A stretch of 64,000 bases of DNA from Paenibacillus aceris (GCF_017874035.1 NZ_JAGGKV010000007.1:124001-188000); one strand, 5' to 3'; positions 1 to 8,762 are shown, counted from the stretch's first letter. Program-made: numbers and translations. The notes: generated by a model not told the origin, from the sequence alone.

Positions 1-61
1 GGTCTTTTTATGTTTCACTATGAACATGGAACCTGTGGGATTGTAGGTTTCTTAAGTTTGT

Positions 62-238
62 GGGAACGATGATCCCTTATTTTACCGTTATCGACAGTTT
101 GGATGGTTAAAGGGAACTGCGGTCCGCTATTTCAACGGAATCAGCGTAAAATAAGCATTTTTGACCAAATAAGAGCCTGTAGTTCCGTCTGGCCGCTCAA
201 ATCAACCCTTTTAGCTGAAATAGCGCCCTGTAGTTCCC
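62..238 (-). repeat. Composite foldback repeat, copy 1
   Basis: Four copies of a block of the form GGGAAC-N8-(G/C)(C/T)TATT lie here: two on the plus strand (starting 62 and 112) and two on the minus strand (ending 186 and 238). Neighbouring blocks in the same orientation are 50-52 bp apart. Read on the minus strand, the order of the central octets (TACAGGGC, TACAGGCT, then inverted TGCGGTCC and GATGATCC) and the total length match the element at 9287-9464. The outer and inner blocks can pair, giving an imperfect foldback. The spacers between blocks do not resemble those of the other copy. Confidence 0.75.
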
Positions 239-556
239 TTTCGCATAATGTTTTAAGGGGAATATTCCCGCCCCAGCCGTCCGAGCACCACGCCCCCAGC
301 CACATCCCCCCCCACCGTTGCAGTCCCCGCCCCACACATTTCCTGCCACCAAGAATTACTTGAACCCCAAAATCAGGGGGAACCTACTGGATACAATGCC
401 TCCCGAAGCTCCGCTACATAGTCAAACCAACAGGTCATTTTCTTATAAACCTATAAAAAGTTAACATGAATTCTAAAGTTCACACATTGTAAGGGTTGCC
501 AATTTGGAGCGATAATAAGGACATCAAGTTCACCAAACATACGAGGGGGATTTACA
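239..556. other. Gene-free C-rich stretch before the sugar importer
   Basis: No convincing gene is seen. Positions about 268-350 are a C-rich low-complexity run with almost no G. An AT-rich part (440-480) precedes the importer and probably holds its promoter, but no clear -35/-10 pair stands out. Positions 479-497 nearly match the 5' arm of the cold-shock leader hairpin at 25897-25916, without its partner arm. Confidence 0.5.
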
Positions 557-1912
557 TTGGTAAAAAAATATAAAGCACTTCAAGTAGCGGCAGCAAGTTT
601 ACTGGCTATCTCCTTAACAGCATGTGGCTCAGCTGGCAGCAGCACGAGCACGCCGTCAGCGGGCGCGAGCGCAACGACAACACCTAGCGGTGGAAGCACG
701 ACGGAAAAGAAAGAAAACATCACAATCACGTTCCAAAACATATATCCGGATCCGACAGATCCGAAAAACGGCATGTTGAAAAAGATCGTAAACGACTACC
801 AAACGAAAAATCCGAACATCAAAATCGAACTTGATTCCCTGAACACGGATCAACAAAAGCTGAAGCTCAAAACGCAAGCAGCTTCCAAAGAAGTTCCGGA
901 TATCACGATCGTGAATCCATCCGCTCAAATGAAGCCTTTCGTTGATGCAGGACTATTCGCGCCGCTGAACGACATGGTTGAACAAAACGGTTTGAAAGGG
1001 ACGTTCCAAGAAGGCATTTTGAACTGGTACACGTTCAACAACAACATTTACGCCCTGCCTGATGGTAACAACATTGGTCTCGTTTACTACAACAAAGACT
1101 TGTTCAAGCAAGCTGGCGTTGAAGTGCCGAAAACATTCGAAGAAATGGTCGCAGCTGTAAAAACACTTAAAGGTAAAGGCATTCAGCCAATGGCCATCGG
1201 TGAAAAAGATTCCTGGACAGGGTCCTTCTTGTTCATGAACGTACTGCTTCGCACAAACGGCGGCCCTGGCTTCTTGCAAGCTGTTGTTGATGGCAAGAAA
1301 ACGTTCGCTGACCCAGCATTTACGGACGCGGTAAGCAGCTTCCAAGACTTGGTTCAAGCGGGCGCATTCCAAGAAGGCGCAACTTCTTTTGACTACAATG
1401 CAGGTGAAAACTTGTTCAAAACAGGTAAAGCCGCTATGTACTACATGGGCTCATGGGCAACAGGCGGTATCGAGACTTCTTCCGTTAACGGTAAAGTCGG
1501 CGTATTCAAGTTCCCAACGGTTAAAGGCAAAGGTAACCCAGACGAGTTCATGCTTGCTCCGGGAAGCGCGTTCGCCGTATCTGCTAACAGCAAACATTTG
1601 AAAGAAACCAAAGATTTCTTGAACTACTTCATGCTGAACTTCCCGAAAGAAGCATTCGCGGTTAAAGGCGCAGTTGGTATCGCACAAAAAGTTGACGGTG
1701 ACTTCAAAGCTGCCGGATACTCCGAAATGGCTATGGAAGTACTAGGTATGTTCAAACAAGTTAAAGGCGGCGACCTTGCGTTCGATAACACAATGAACCC
1801 GGGAACAGCACAAGGCCACTTAACAAGCATCCAAAACCTCTTCGTGCAGAAGAAAGATTCTGCTGAAGTCGCGAAAGAACACCAAACCGCGTACGACACA
1901 AACAAAAAATAA
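557..1912 (+). CDS. CUT1-type ABC transporter sugar-binding lipoprotein
   Basis: This is the extracellular substrate-binding lipoprotein of a carbohydrate ABC importer (451 aa, normal for solute-binding family 1). A signal peptide ends in the lipobox LTAC at about residues 20-23, so the mature protein is lipid-anchored. A Ser/Thr/Gly-rich linker follows, then the family-1 binding fold. The start is TTG at 557 with GAGGGGGA at 543-550. Two permease genes follow, then a histidine kinase and AraC-type regulator, the usual arrangement for CUT1 uptake of oligosaccharides in Paenibacillus. No ATPase gene is present, so a shared MsmX-like ATPase probably energises it. The sugar cannot be told from the sequence. 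Confidence 0.9.
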   Translation: MVKKYKALQVAAASLLAISLTACGSAGSSTSTPSAGASATTTPSGGSTTEKKENITITFQNIYPDPTDPKNGMLKKIVNDYQTKNPNIKIELDSLNTDQQKLKLKTQAASKEVPDITIVNPSAQMKPFVDAGLFAPLNDMVEQNGLKGTFQEGILNWYTFNNNIYALPDGNNIGLVYYNKDLFKQAGVEVPKTFEEMVAAVKTLKGKGIQPMAIGEKDSWTGSFLFMNVLLRTNGGPGFLQAVVDGKKTFADPAFTDAVSSFQDLVQAGAFQEGATSFDYNAGENLFKTGKAAMYYMGSWATGGIETSSVNGKVGVFKFPTVKGKGNPDEFMLAPGSAFAVSANSKHLKETKDFLNYFMLNFPKEAFAVKGAVGIAQKVDGDFKAAGYSEMAMEVLGMFKQVKGGDLAFDNTMNPGTAQGHLTSIQNLFVQKKDSAEVAKEHQTAYDTNKK

Positions 1913-2006
1913 GATGAATTAAGCAGCCAAATCGGAATTTATCCTAAGCGCCGCAAGTGCAAAGGGTAAGTTCCGATTGGTATATCCCATGAAGGAGGCG
2001 AGCCAA

Positions 2007-2897
2007 GTGAATGTGTTAAGAGTCTCCAAGTGGACGATTGCCATATTTGTACTGCCGTGTTTGCTGATCTATGTCGGTCTCGTTTTCGTTCCGATTCTCG
2101 TGTCTTTATATAGCGGACTGCTCGATTGGAACGGTATCGGCGATTCCACTTTTGTTGGTTTGAAAAATTTCCATACGCTGCTATTTGCAGATCCTGTTTT
2201 CTGGCCGTCGGTTAAACGGACGCTGATGTTTGCTGTATTTTCAATGGCTGAAATTCCAATTGCTTTGGCTGTGGCCATTCTGTTGAACCGTTTTATCAAA
2301 AAACCGAATTTTCTTGTTTCAGCTTACTTTCTGCCTGTCATTTTGTCGGTCGTTATTATCGGCCAATTGTGGAAAACTATCTATAACCCTGCGGCAATGG
2401 GGGGCATGCTTAATCAGGTGCTCGATATGCTGAATCTGCATAGTTGGACGAGATCATGGTTAACAGATCCGAAGATTGCGATGTTTTCCCTTTACTTTGT
2501 GGCCCTGTGGCAGTACTTGGGGTACCACACCTTGATCCAGTTTACCGGCATTCAGAACATTCCCGCGGATATTTATGAGGCCGCCAGGATTGACGGAGCC
2601 GAGGGCCTTAAAGCCGACTGGCATATCACATTCCCTATGAATATTCCGATTTTCAAAATATCGATTGTCCTTGCCTTCATCGGCTCGCTGCAAGCATTCG
2701 ACATGGTCATGGTCATGACTGCAGGCGGACCCGCGCACGCGACAGACGTCATCTCGACCCATATGTACAATATGTCTTTCCTCTCCATGAAATATGGATA
2801 CGGAAGCGCGATTGCCGCTTTCTTGGTCGGTCTATGCTTAGTTGCAACGGTCATAATCAACTTTATCTTTAACCGCTTAGAGAGAAGATTTTCATGA
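2007..2897 (+). CDS. CUT1 ABC transporter permease, MalF/UgpA type
   Basis: This 296-aa protein is the first integral membrane subunit of the sugar importer. It shows about six transmembrane segments and the permease EAA-type cytoplasmic loop near YEAARIDGAEG, which docks to the ATPase. An ATG-like in-frame extension reaches 1977, but GAAGGAGG at 1991-1998 sits 8 bases before the GTG at 2007, which is therefore the start. The gene lies 94 bases after the binding protein, and its stop is followed directly by the Shine-Dalgarno of the second permease, so both are cotranscribed. Confidence 0.9.
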   Translation: MNVLRVSKWTIAIFVLPCLLIYVGLVFVPILVSLYSGLLDWNGIGDSTFVGLKNFHTLLFADPVFWPSVKRTLMFAVFSMAEIPIALAVAILLNRFIKKPNFLVSAYFLPVILSVVIIGQLWKTIYNPAAMGGMLNQVLDMLNLHSWTRSWLTDPKIAMFSLYFVALWQYLGYHTLIQFTGIQNIPADIYEAARIDGAEGLKADWHITFPMNIPIFKISIVLAFIGSLQAFDMVMVMTAGGPAHATDVISTHMYNMSFLSMKYGYGSAIAAFLVGLCLVATVIINFIFNRLERRFS

Positions 2898-2914
2898 AGG
2901 AGGGGAGTGTCACC

Positions 2915-3796
2915 ATGAATCATGCTGGGGAAATAGCTTCGGCTAAACCTGCAACAATACGGAGACGCAAAAGCCTCTCTATCGTAAAAATCATCGTAAT
3001 CGCGTTCCTGTCTCTTCTCGTGGTTACGCAAGTATATCCGCTGCTATGGTTGTTTATTTACTCGCTCAAAAGCAATGAGGAGATCTTGTCGGGTAAATTT
3101 TTCGCGCTGCCTCAAACGCTTCAGTGGAAGAACTTCACGGATGCGATTGATGCAGGCCACTATTTTCAATACTTGAAAAACAGCTTGTTCGTAACGTCTG
3201 TGACGATGGTATGCGTCCTGCTGCTAGCCTCACTAGCTTCGTTCGCAATCGCCAGATTCCGCTGGAAATACGGCCAGCTAGTTATGGTGATCTTCTTGAT
3301 CGGGATGATGGTGCCGCTGCAAGCGACGCTGCTGCCGCTCATGATCATTTTCAAAAACCTGCATGCGCTGAATACGCATCTTTCGATCATACTGCCTTAC
3401 ATCGCTTTCCAGACGCCGATTGCGGTCTTCATTCTGAGCGGGTTCATGAAGTCGATTCCGCCTGAAATCGAAGAGTCTGCGGTCATGGATGGCGCGGGGG
3501 TTCTTCGGATTTTCCGCAGTATTATCCTGCCGATTTCAGTTCCTCCGATGATGACGGTGTGCATTCTGACGTTCATTAATATTTGGAACGAGTACATTCT
3601 CGCAGCGACATTCATCTCGTCCGAGCGGCTCAAAACGCTGCCTTTCGGTGTGAACAGCTTCGTCAGCCAGTATTCAGTCAACTACGGGGCTATTGGAGCC
3701 TTTCTCGTGCTGGGCGCGCTGCCGGTTATCATCATTTACTTCTTATTAGCCGATAAAATTACAAAAGGTATGGTAGCGGGAGCGGTGAAGGGTTAA
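2915..3796 (+). CDS. CUT1 ABC transporter permease, MalG/UgpE type
   Basis: This 293-aa protein is the second membrane subunit of the importer, pairing with the product of 2007-2897. It has about six transmembrane segments and the EAA-type loop near EESAVMDGAGV. The reading frame opens at 2894, but AAGGAGGGG at about 2897-2905 places the start at ATG 2915. Its stop codon lies in the loop of a hairpin at 3784-3803 that may terminate the transport operon. The regulatory pair follows 84 bases downstream. Confidence 0.9.
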   Translation: MNHAGEIASAKPATIRRRKSLSIVKIIVIAFLSLLVVTQVYPLLWLFIYSLKSNEEILSGKFFALPQTLQWKNFTDAIDAGHYFQYLKNSLFVTSVTMVCVLLLASLASFAIARFRWKYGQLVMVIFLIGMMVPLQATLLPLMIIFKNLHALNTHLSIILPYIAFQTPIAVFILSGFMKSIPPEIEESAVMDGAGVLRIFRSIILPISVPPMMTVCILTFINIWNEYILAATFISSERLKTLPFGVNSFVSQYSVNYGAIGAFLVLGALPVIIIYFLLADKITKGMVAGAVKG

Positions 3797-3815
3797 CTTC
3801 ACCCCTCGCTTTTTG
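3784..3815 (+). terminator. Probable terminator after the sugar importer
   Basis: GGTGAAG and CTTCACC form a perfect 7-bp stem around the stop codon of the permease. A short T run follows at 3811-3815 after a seven-base gap, so termination may be partial. Confidence 0.5.
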
Positions 3816-3880
3816 CTGTTTAGAAGGCGGCCTGTGATATGATAGCTTGAAATGACGAAGGAAAGGGGCCAAGTTTTCAC

Positions 3881-5722
3881 GTGACAAGGGGTTTTCATTC
3901 CATTCATAACCGGCTATTTCTGCTTTTTATCTCCAGCATGTTGATTCTTTTGACTTTGGTGAGCGTGCTCTATTACAAAAAAACGACGGATATCATCCAT
4001 AGCAAAATCAGTGATTTGGCGGAGAAAAATATATCCCAAACCGTCGGCCTCTTTGACTTGCTGCTTCAGGGCTATGACAGCATTACGAAGTCGCTGAACA
4101 GCAACTATGAGATGCTGCGATTAATTCATGACCGTGACACCAGCAAGGATGAAGCGATCAACATTATTAATGAACGAACCATTACGAATATTTTGGGCGC
4201 CGCGTATTATTCCCGGGACGATATTGTAGGGATTCATGTCATCACGAACGCAGGCAAAAACTATAACTATGAACGCGGCTTCGACAGTGTCATTGAAACG
4301 AATTATGCCAACACAGCGTGGTACCACAAACTGCAGGATTCATCGGGAGAAATGGTTTGGCTCGGCCTGTCCAAGGGCTCTATTATCAACCGGTTTCAGC
4401 ATGATACTTTGTTTGTGTTTGGACGTAAGCTGTACGATTTAACCGACCATCGCCTGATCGGCGTCCTGGTCATAGAAACGAACCCGCAGCCGATTCTGGC
4501 CGCTCTTTCCAACGTAACGATCTCCCCGAACAGCCAAGTGTACATTGTTGACCGCGAAGATCGCATGATTGCTTCTACGGCAGGGGAAAAAGGCAGTCCG
4601 CCTTCCTTCGGGGGGCTTCCGCGCCCTCAAAACAATGGGATCATCGTCGATGACCGGACTGATCAACTGATTGTTTCCGCCAAGGCGAAGATGGCCGACT
4701 GGACCGTGTTCGGCTTGACCCCCAAAGGGGATATTAATGCGGAGGTTGTGAAAACAAGGGAGTATCTGTACTTCGTGATCTTGGCGCTCGTCTTCTTATC
4801 CTTGGTGCTAGCGAGCATTATTTCCCGAAATATTGCCTCGCCCCTCAAGCTGTTGATCCGCGAGATGAAACAGGTGGAGATGGGGAATTTCAAAGGCTCC
4901 GTCACGGTAAAATCATTTGAAGAAATCAATTCGTTGGTGTCTTCTTTTAACCGAATGGTCAACCGGATGGATGAACTTATCGAACGTATCACCCTCGCCA
5001 CCGTAAGTGAGAAGAACGCAGAACTGCAGGCGCTGCAGTCGCAGGTTAACCCGCATTTTTTGTATAATACGCTCGATATGATTTATTGGATGCTGGATGA
5101 GCGGGAGAACGACCGGCTTGGCAAAGTGATTTTGGCCTTGTCCCACATGTTCCGCTACAGCAGCGATTGGCAGGAAGCCTCCAAGACAACTCTGCGCCAA
5201 GAGCTGGATCAAATGCGTCACTATATGACGATCATTGAGAACCGTTTGGAGGGCAGGGTTAGCAACGTCCTGAACATTGATCCTGAGTATCTGGACGTTG
5301 TCTTGCCCAAGATGACGCTTCAGCCGATCATTGAGAATGCTGTCAAATACGGTCTGGAACCGCTTGACCGGCCCGGCGTGCTTCGGGTCTATACCGAGAT
5401 GGGTGATCAGGAGCTGCGGATTGTGGTCGAGGATAACGGCGTCGGCATCGAGGAGAGTACGCTTCAGAGCATGCAGGAGCAGCTTGTTAAGGATGCTACG
5501 GACATCGACGGTGCGATGGCTTCTTTGCGAACTGACCAGACACAGAGCGCTTCACAGGCTTTGGATCCATCCGGTCGAACAAGGCGCGGTATTGGACTTA
5601 CCAATGTACATCGCCGCATTGTGCTCATGTTCGGAGAGATATATGGACTTCGCATTAATAGTAAACAGGGGGAAGGAACGACTGTCATCATCGCGATGCC
5701 GCTTCCTAGGAAAGGAGAGTAA
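3881..5722 (+). CDS. YesM-type sensor histidine kinase
   Basis: This 613-aa membrane histidine kinase probably senses a sugar or the loaded importer outside the cell. A transmembrane segment lies at about residues 11-30, an extracellular sensor region to about 285, a second membrane segment at about 290-315, then a HAMP region. The His_kinase domain has the phospho-acceptor in NPHFLYN. The ATPase domain shows NAVKYG, EDNGVGI and GIGLTN boxes. The start is GTG 3881 behind GAAAGGGG at 3861-3868. The response regulator begins 5 bases after the stop, so the two are a cognate pair. Confidence 0.92.
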   Translation: MTRGFHSIHNRLFLLFISSMLILLTLVSVLYYKKTTDIIHSKISDLAEKNISQTVGLFDLLLQGYDSITKSLNSNYEMLRLIHDRDTSKDEAINIINERTITNILGAAYYSRDDIVGIHVITNAGKNYNYERGFDSVIETNYANTAWYHKLQDSSGEMVWLGLSKGSIINRFQHDTLFVFGRKLYDLTDHRLIGVLVIETNPQPILAALSNVTISPNSQVYIVDREDRMIASTAGEKGSPPSFGGLPRPQNNGIIVDDRTDQLIVSAKAKMADWTVFGLTPKGDINAEVVKTREYLYFVILALVFLSLVLASIISRNIASPLKLLIREMKQVEMGNFKGSVTVKSFEEINSLVSSFNRMVNRMDELIERITLATVSEKNAELQALQSQVNPHFLYNTLDMIYWMLDERENDRLGKVILALSHMFRYSSDWQEASKTTLRQELDQMRHYMTIIENRLEGRVSNVLNIDPEYLDVVLPKMTLQPIIENAVKYGLEPLDRPGVLRVYTEMGDQELRIVVEDNGVGIEESTLQSMQEQLVKDATDIDGAMASLRTDQTQSASQALDPSGRTRRGIGLTNVHRRIVLMFGEIYGLRINSKQGEGTTVIIAMPLPRKGE

Positions 5723-5726
5723 TACC

Positions 5727-6902
5727 ATGGACATCCTCATTGTGGATGATGAAACTGTCATTCGTGAAGGCATTCAGCGCGCACTGCAGACTCGGTTCCC
5801 CGAGCATCAGGTTCATCTCGCGGCGAATGCCGAGCAGGCCGTCAGCTTGCTTCGAAGTCATCGCATCCAAATCGTGCTAACCGACATTCTTATGCCGGGC
5901 ATGACGGGGTTGGAGCTTATGAATATGTCCCGATCCCGTCACCCGCATGTGAAATGGGTGGTGATTTCGGCTTATTCCGAATTCTCATATGCACAGGAGG
6001 CTGTGCGGCTAGGAGCGAAGGATTATTTGCTGAAGCCGATCGGCAAAGAGGTGCTGAGCGATATGATCCGAAAGCTCGGCGAGGAAATCGCGCGAGAAAC
6101 TGAGTTGATCGAGGAGGCTGAGCTGCTGAAGGCGAATCGCAAATACTTGCAGGAAGCCGTCTTTCAGCGTTTTGCGCAGGGACTGGATACAGGGCGAATT
6201 GACATGGGCCCTTTCATGGAGCAGCACCCGTATTTCCATCTCATCATGGTGAAAATGGAGAGCGACAAAGCTGTTTATCTCGAAAACTTCATTATTGAGA
6301 ACGTCTTGCTCGAACTGATCGAGCGCTATGGCAAGGGCTTCGTGACGGTGCACGACAGCAAAAGCCTGCTCGGCCTTGTCACCCTGCCGGAAGCAGCCCT
6401 CTTACCGGTGCTCGTCGATGAGCTGCGTAGCCATCTGGTCAAATATTTGAAGGTGCCCTTTCAGATTATGAGCTCCGAGAAAATCGACCGCATCGAGGCC
6501 GTGCCAGCGGAAGTGCAGCGCATGCGTCAAGTCTCTACGACGCAGGTCTATGAGCATCATGCGAGCGGCAGCGACCGCTCTGTCGATGTGGCGCTGCAAT
6601 ATATCCGCACGCATTATCATGACGACCTGTCGCTGGAGAAGGTCGCGGCGATCGTTTACTTGAACCCGGTCTACTTCAGTCAATTGTTTAAACAGAAGAC
6701 GGGGCAGGGGTTCAAGGAATACGTTACCCACCTCCGCCTGGAACAGGCGAAACAGCTCCTTAGGAATCCTAAGCTGAAGCTGGCGGATGTCGCCGAGCGG
6801 ATCGGTTATCAAGACATGCGTCATTTCTCCCAGGTGTTCCGCAAGAAGTACGGTGTGACACCGTCCGAGTACCGTCAGGAGCAAACGGCGAACCCTGTTT
6901 AA
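5727..6902 (+). CDS. YesN-type response regulator with AraC DNA-binding domain
   Basis: This 391-aa protein is the partner of the upstream kinase. The receiver domain occupies about residues 1-120 with acidic residues in VDDE, phospho-acceptor Asp in VLTDILMPG and Lys in LLKPIG. A middle linker follows, then an AraC/XylS double helix-turn-helix at about 290-388, including the hallmark GYQDMRHFSQVFRKKYG. A long in-frame opening exists upstream inside the kinase gene, but AAAGGAGAG at 5711-5719 fixes ATG 5727 as the start. It most likely activates the adjacent importer operon. Confidence 0.93.
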   Translation: MDILIVDDETVIREGIQRALQTRFPEHQVHLAANAEQAVSLLRSHRIQIVLTDILMPGMTGLELMNMSRSRHPHVKWVVISAYSEFSYAQEAVRLGAKDYLLKPIGKEVLSDMIRKLGEEIARETELIEEAELLKANRKYLQEAVFQRFAQGLDTGRIDMGPFMEQHPYFHLIMVKMESDKAVYLENFIIENVLLELIERYGKGFVTVHDSKSLLGLVTLPEAALLPVLVDELRSHLVKYLKVPFQIMSSEKIDRIEAVPAEVQRMRQVSTTQVYEHHASGSDRSVDVALQYIRTHYHDDLSLEKVAAIVYLNPVYFSQLFKQKTGQGFKEYVTHLRLEQAKQLLRNPKLKLADVAERIGYQDMRHFSQVFRKKYGVTPSEYRQEQTANPV

Positions 6903-7082
6903 TTATTTGTCAAGGAAGGTATACAAAGGAAATTCTCATCGAATCTTAATAATTGCGGCTGAAGCTAGATGCCTCTTGGTTATCCTCGTTTACTGGTAAA
7001 TACCGGACGATTCATGTGTGATATGGTAGATTCAGGGCCAAACAAGCCCATCACCACGATCCATGAAGGAGGACACCCAATC

Positions 7083-7616
7083 ATGCAACTAGTGAGAAAG
7101 AACCGCCTTAGCAAATCGTTAGTGGGGATCAGCCTGGCCTTTTCCTTATTAACTTCCGGAACGCTGCTCCTTGGACCGCAATCTGCTCATGCAGCTTCGG
7201 ATTCCGCGGCAGCCACAGCCTATAGTGCTACGAGCACCAGTAAATCAGATAAAATCGTTAGCACAGCGCGATCCTATATAGGTAAAGTTCGTTACAAGTA
7301 TGGCGTAAGAGATACGAAACGCCTAATACTGGACTGTTCATCTTACACGCAGCTAGTATTTAAGAAAAATGGCATCAATCTCCCATGGGGATCGAAAGCC
7401 CAAGCCAAGGTTGGAACGGCAGTTAAGACAAAATCGAACCTGCGCAAAGGCGATCTCGTCCTTTTCAGCACGTCAAAGCCAGGCCGGGTTAATCATGTCG
7501 GTATCTATATCGGCAATGGCAAGTTCGTCAGCAACACGGCAAGCTCAGGCGTCGTCATACGTGATATGAATACAGGCTATTGGAAAAATCGGTTCATCTC
7601 AGGCCGTCGTTTGTAA
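7083..7616 (+). CDS. Secreted NlpC/P60 peptidoglycan endopeptidase
   Basis: This 177-aa protein carries a signal peptide (basic start, hydrophobic stretch, cleavage near AHA-AS at residues 35-38). An NlpC/P60 domain follows, with the catalytic Cys in LDCSSYTQ and His in NHVGIYIG. The family hydrolyses peptide bonds in cell-wall stems, here outside the membrane. The motif reads DCSS rather than the commoner DCSG. The frame opens earlier at 6969, but GAAGGAGG at 7065-7072 places the start at ATG 7083. It has no cell-wall-binding repeat. It stands alone after the two-component pair. Confidence 0.88.
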   Translation: MQLVRKNRLSKSLVGISLAFSLLTSGTLLLGPQSAHAASDSAAATAYSATSTSKSDKIVSTARSYIGKVRYKYGVRDTKRLILDCSSYTQLVFKKNGINLPWGSKAQAKVGTAVKTKSNLRKGDLVLFSTSKPGRVNHVGIYIGNGKFVSNTASSGVVIRDMNTGYWKNRFISGRRL

Positions 7617-7626
7617 TTGACCGAAG

Positions 7627-7669
7627 GCTCCCTTTAGTGGTATATAAAAGAAAACCTAAGTAAGGGAGC
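7627..7669 (+). promoter_or_regulatory. Inverted repeat covering the MazG-like gene's ribosome binding site
   Basis: GCTCCCTT at 7627-7634 pairs perfectly with AAGGGAGC at 7662-7669, which contains the likely Shine-Dalgarno of the next gene. The loop is 27 bases. It could be a translation-control hairpin or chance. Confidence 0.3.
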
Positions 7670-7681
7670 AGGGCAAACGAA

Positions 7682-8077
7682 ATGACCTTGAAACAAGCAT
7701 TCGATGAAGTGAAGAAGTTTCACCAGACTTTTGAACACCCGGTAGGTACGACCCCGCAGCGTTTGTCCGAGAGCCGTAAAGCAGCCCGTTTGGCTTGGAT
7801 GCAAGAGGAGCTGGATGAGTTTAAAGAAGCGGCGACGCTGGAAGACGAAGTGGATGCGATGATCGATGAGCTATATTTCGTTCTGGGCACCTTGGTCGAG
7901 CTAGGGGTCGAGCCGGGACCGATTTTTGACATTGTGCATCATGCGAATATGTCCAAGGTATGGCCGGATGGTCTAGTCCATAAGAACGAATTTGGCAAAA
8001 CGGTTAAGCCTCCTGACTGGCAGGACCCATTCGACAAAATTAGAGCGGAAATTCGCCGGCAGCAGGGCAAGGAATAA
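7682..8077 (+). CDS. MazG-like nucleotide pyrophosphohydrolase family protein
   Basis: This 131-aa protein has the all-alpha NTP pyrophosphohydrolase signature: EELDEFKEA followed about 15 residues later by EVDAMIDELYF, giving the E-x2-E and E/D-x3-D magnesium-binding pattern of MazG and phosphoribosyl-ATP pyrophosphohydrolases. Such enzymes split NTPs to NMP and pyrophosphate, often cleaning damaged nucleotides. The exact substrate is unknown. The start is ATG 7682. The Shine-Dalgarno AAGGGAG lies rather far upstream and inside an inverted repeat. An XRE-type regulator follows 25 bases later and may share the transcript. Confidence 0.75.
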   Translation: MTLKQAFDEVKKFHQTFEHPVGTTPQRLSESRKAARLAWMQEELDEFKEAATLEDEVDAMIDELYFVLGTLVELGVEPGPIFDIVHHANMSKVWPDGLVHKNEFGKTVKPPDWQDPFDKIRAEIRRQQGKE

Positions 8078-8102
8078 TCGATCAGATAGAGGAGGAACAG
8101 AC

Positions 8103-8321
8103 GTGTCATTTCATACGAGGCTGAAAGAGCTGAGACAACAGCAAAATCTAACGCTTCGCAAGCTTGGCGAGAAAGCCGGCGTCAGTTATTCCATCCTGAA
8201 TTCTATCGAAAATGGTCGAATTCAACCGTCGAAAGATGTCGTAATTGCACTGGCAATTGCCTTGAAAATAGAGGATAAAGAGGAACTCTTATCCTTAGCA
8301 AGAAATGCCTCCGAAGGGTAA
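8103..8321 (+). CDS. Small XRE-family helix-turn-helix regulator
   Basis: This 72-aa protein is almost entirely a Cro/C1-type helix-turn-helix (residues 1-62): LKELRQQQNLTLRKLGEKAG, then SYSILNSIENGRIQPS as recognition helix and turn. It has no effector domain. The start is GTG 8103 with GAGGAGG just upstream; a longer in-frame opening from 7992 overlaps the previous gene and lacks a binding site. The stop codon lies in a perfect dyad (8316-8332) that also covers the -35 box of the cold-shock gene, which makes that promoter a candidate target. Confidence 0.85.
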   Translation: MSFHTRLKELRQQQNLTLRKLGEKAGVSYSILNSIENGRIQPSKDVVIALAIALKIEDKEELLSLARNASEG

Positions 8322-8350
8322 TTGCATTACCCAAATATGTGTGGTACAGT
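8316..8350 (+). promoter_or_regulatory. Promoter of the first cold-shock gene, with overlapping dyad
   Basis: TTGCAT (8322-8327) and TACAGT (8345-8350) are separated by 17 bases, a good sigma-A match. The perfect palindrome GGGTAAT-TGC-ATTACCC (8316-8332) overlaps the -35 box and could be an operator. The second cold-shock gene has an equivalent promoter but no such dyad. Confidence 0.7.
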
Positions 8351-8376
8351 ATTAATAGTCTTTGGGGTAAAACCTG

Positions 8377-8440
8377 AATTGCTTATTGCAAAGGGTTATC
8401 ATTTTAGTTTGTGAAACCTTTTCCAATGTGTAATTTTTTT
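8377..8440 (+). promoter_or_regulatory. Cold-shock leader hairpin with T run
   Basis: Positions 8377-8397 pair with 8414-8434 in a roughly 21-bp stem with two mismatches and some G-U pairs, followed by seven T's. The same architecture, with several compensated base changes, precedes the second cold-shock gene (25897-25958). It looks like an attenuator or thermosensor in the long 5' leader of the csp mRNA. Confidence 0.7.
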
Positions 8441-8491
8441 GTTCGAAACAAGAAAAAAGACATGTTAATTAAAACTTTGGAGGTATTACCC

Positions 8492-8692
8492 ATGGCAGTA
8501 GGAACAGTTAAATGGTTTAACGCAGAAAAAGGATTTGGCTTTATCGAAGTTGAAGGCGGCAACGATGTATTCGTACACTTCTCCGCAATTCAAGGCGACG
8601 GCTTCAAAACTTTGGACGAAGGTCAACAAGTTGAGTTCAACGTTGTTCAAGGCAACCGCGGACCACAAGCTGAGAACGTTGTAAAGCTGTAA
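8492..8692 (+). CDS. CspA-family cold-shock protein
   Basis: This 66-aa single cold-shock domain protein has the RNA-binding motifs KGFGFIEV (RNP1) and VFVHF (RNP2). It binds single-stranded nucleic acid and loosens RNA structure in the cytoplasm. The start is ATG 8492 behind TTTGGAGG, although the frame opens earlier at 8411. The leader of about 135 bases from its promoter contains a long hairpin. It is nearly identical to the product of 26007-26207. A strong terminator follows. Confidence 0.95.
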   Translation: MAVGTVKWFNAEKGFGFIEVEGGNDVFVHFSAIQGDGFKTLDEGQQVEFNVVQGNRGPQAENVVKL

Positions 8693-8721
8693 GCTTTCGC
8701 TTGCATAGATAGCAGTTCGGA

Positions 8722-8762
8722 GAACGACTCTTAACATTATGTTAAGGGTCGTTCTTTTTTTT
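8722..8762 (+). terminator. Terminator of the first cold-shock gene
   Basis: A stem from GAACGACtCTTAAC and its complement encloses ATTAT and is followed by eight or more T's. Confidence 0.9.

Noticed and set aside
62..238. CRISPR-like blocks with about 28-base spacers
   Set aside because: Blocks occur on both strands, are degenerate and number only four per cluster.
5331..5726. N-terminal extension of the response regulator
   Set aside because: It overlaps the kinase gene in another frame; a strong binding site before ATG 5727 fixes the start.
6903..7082. ydaO-type c-di-AMP riboswitch before the NlpC/P60 gene
   Set aside because: Such switches are common before wall hydrolases, but the conserved core sequences are absent here.
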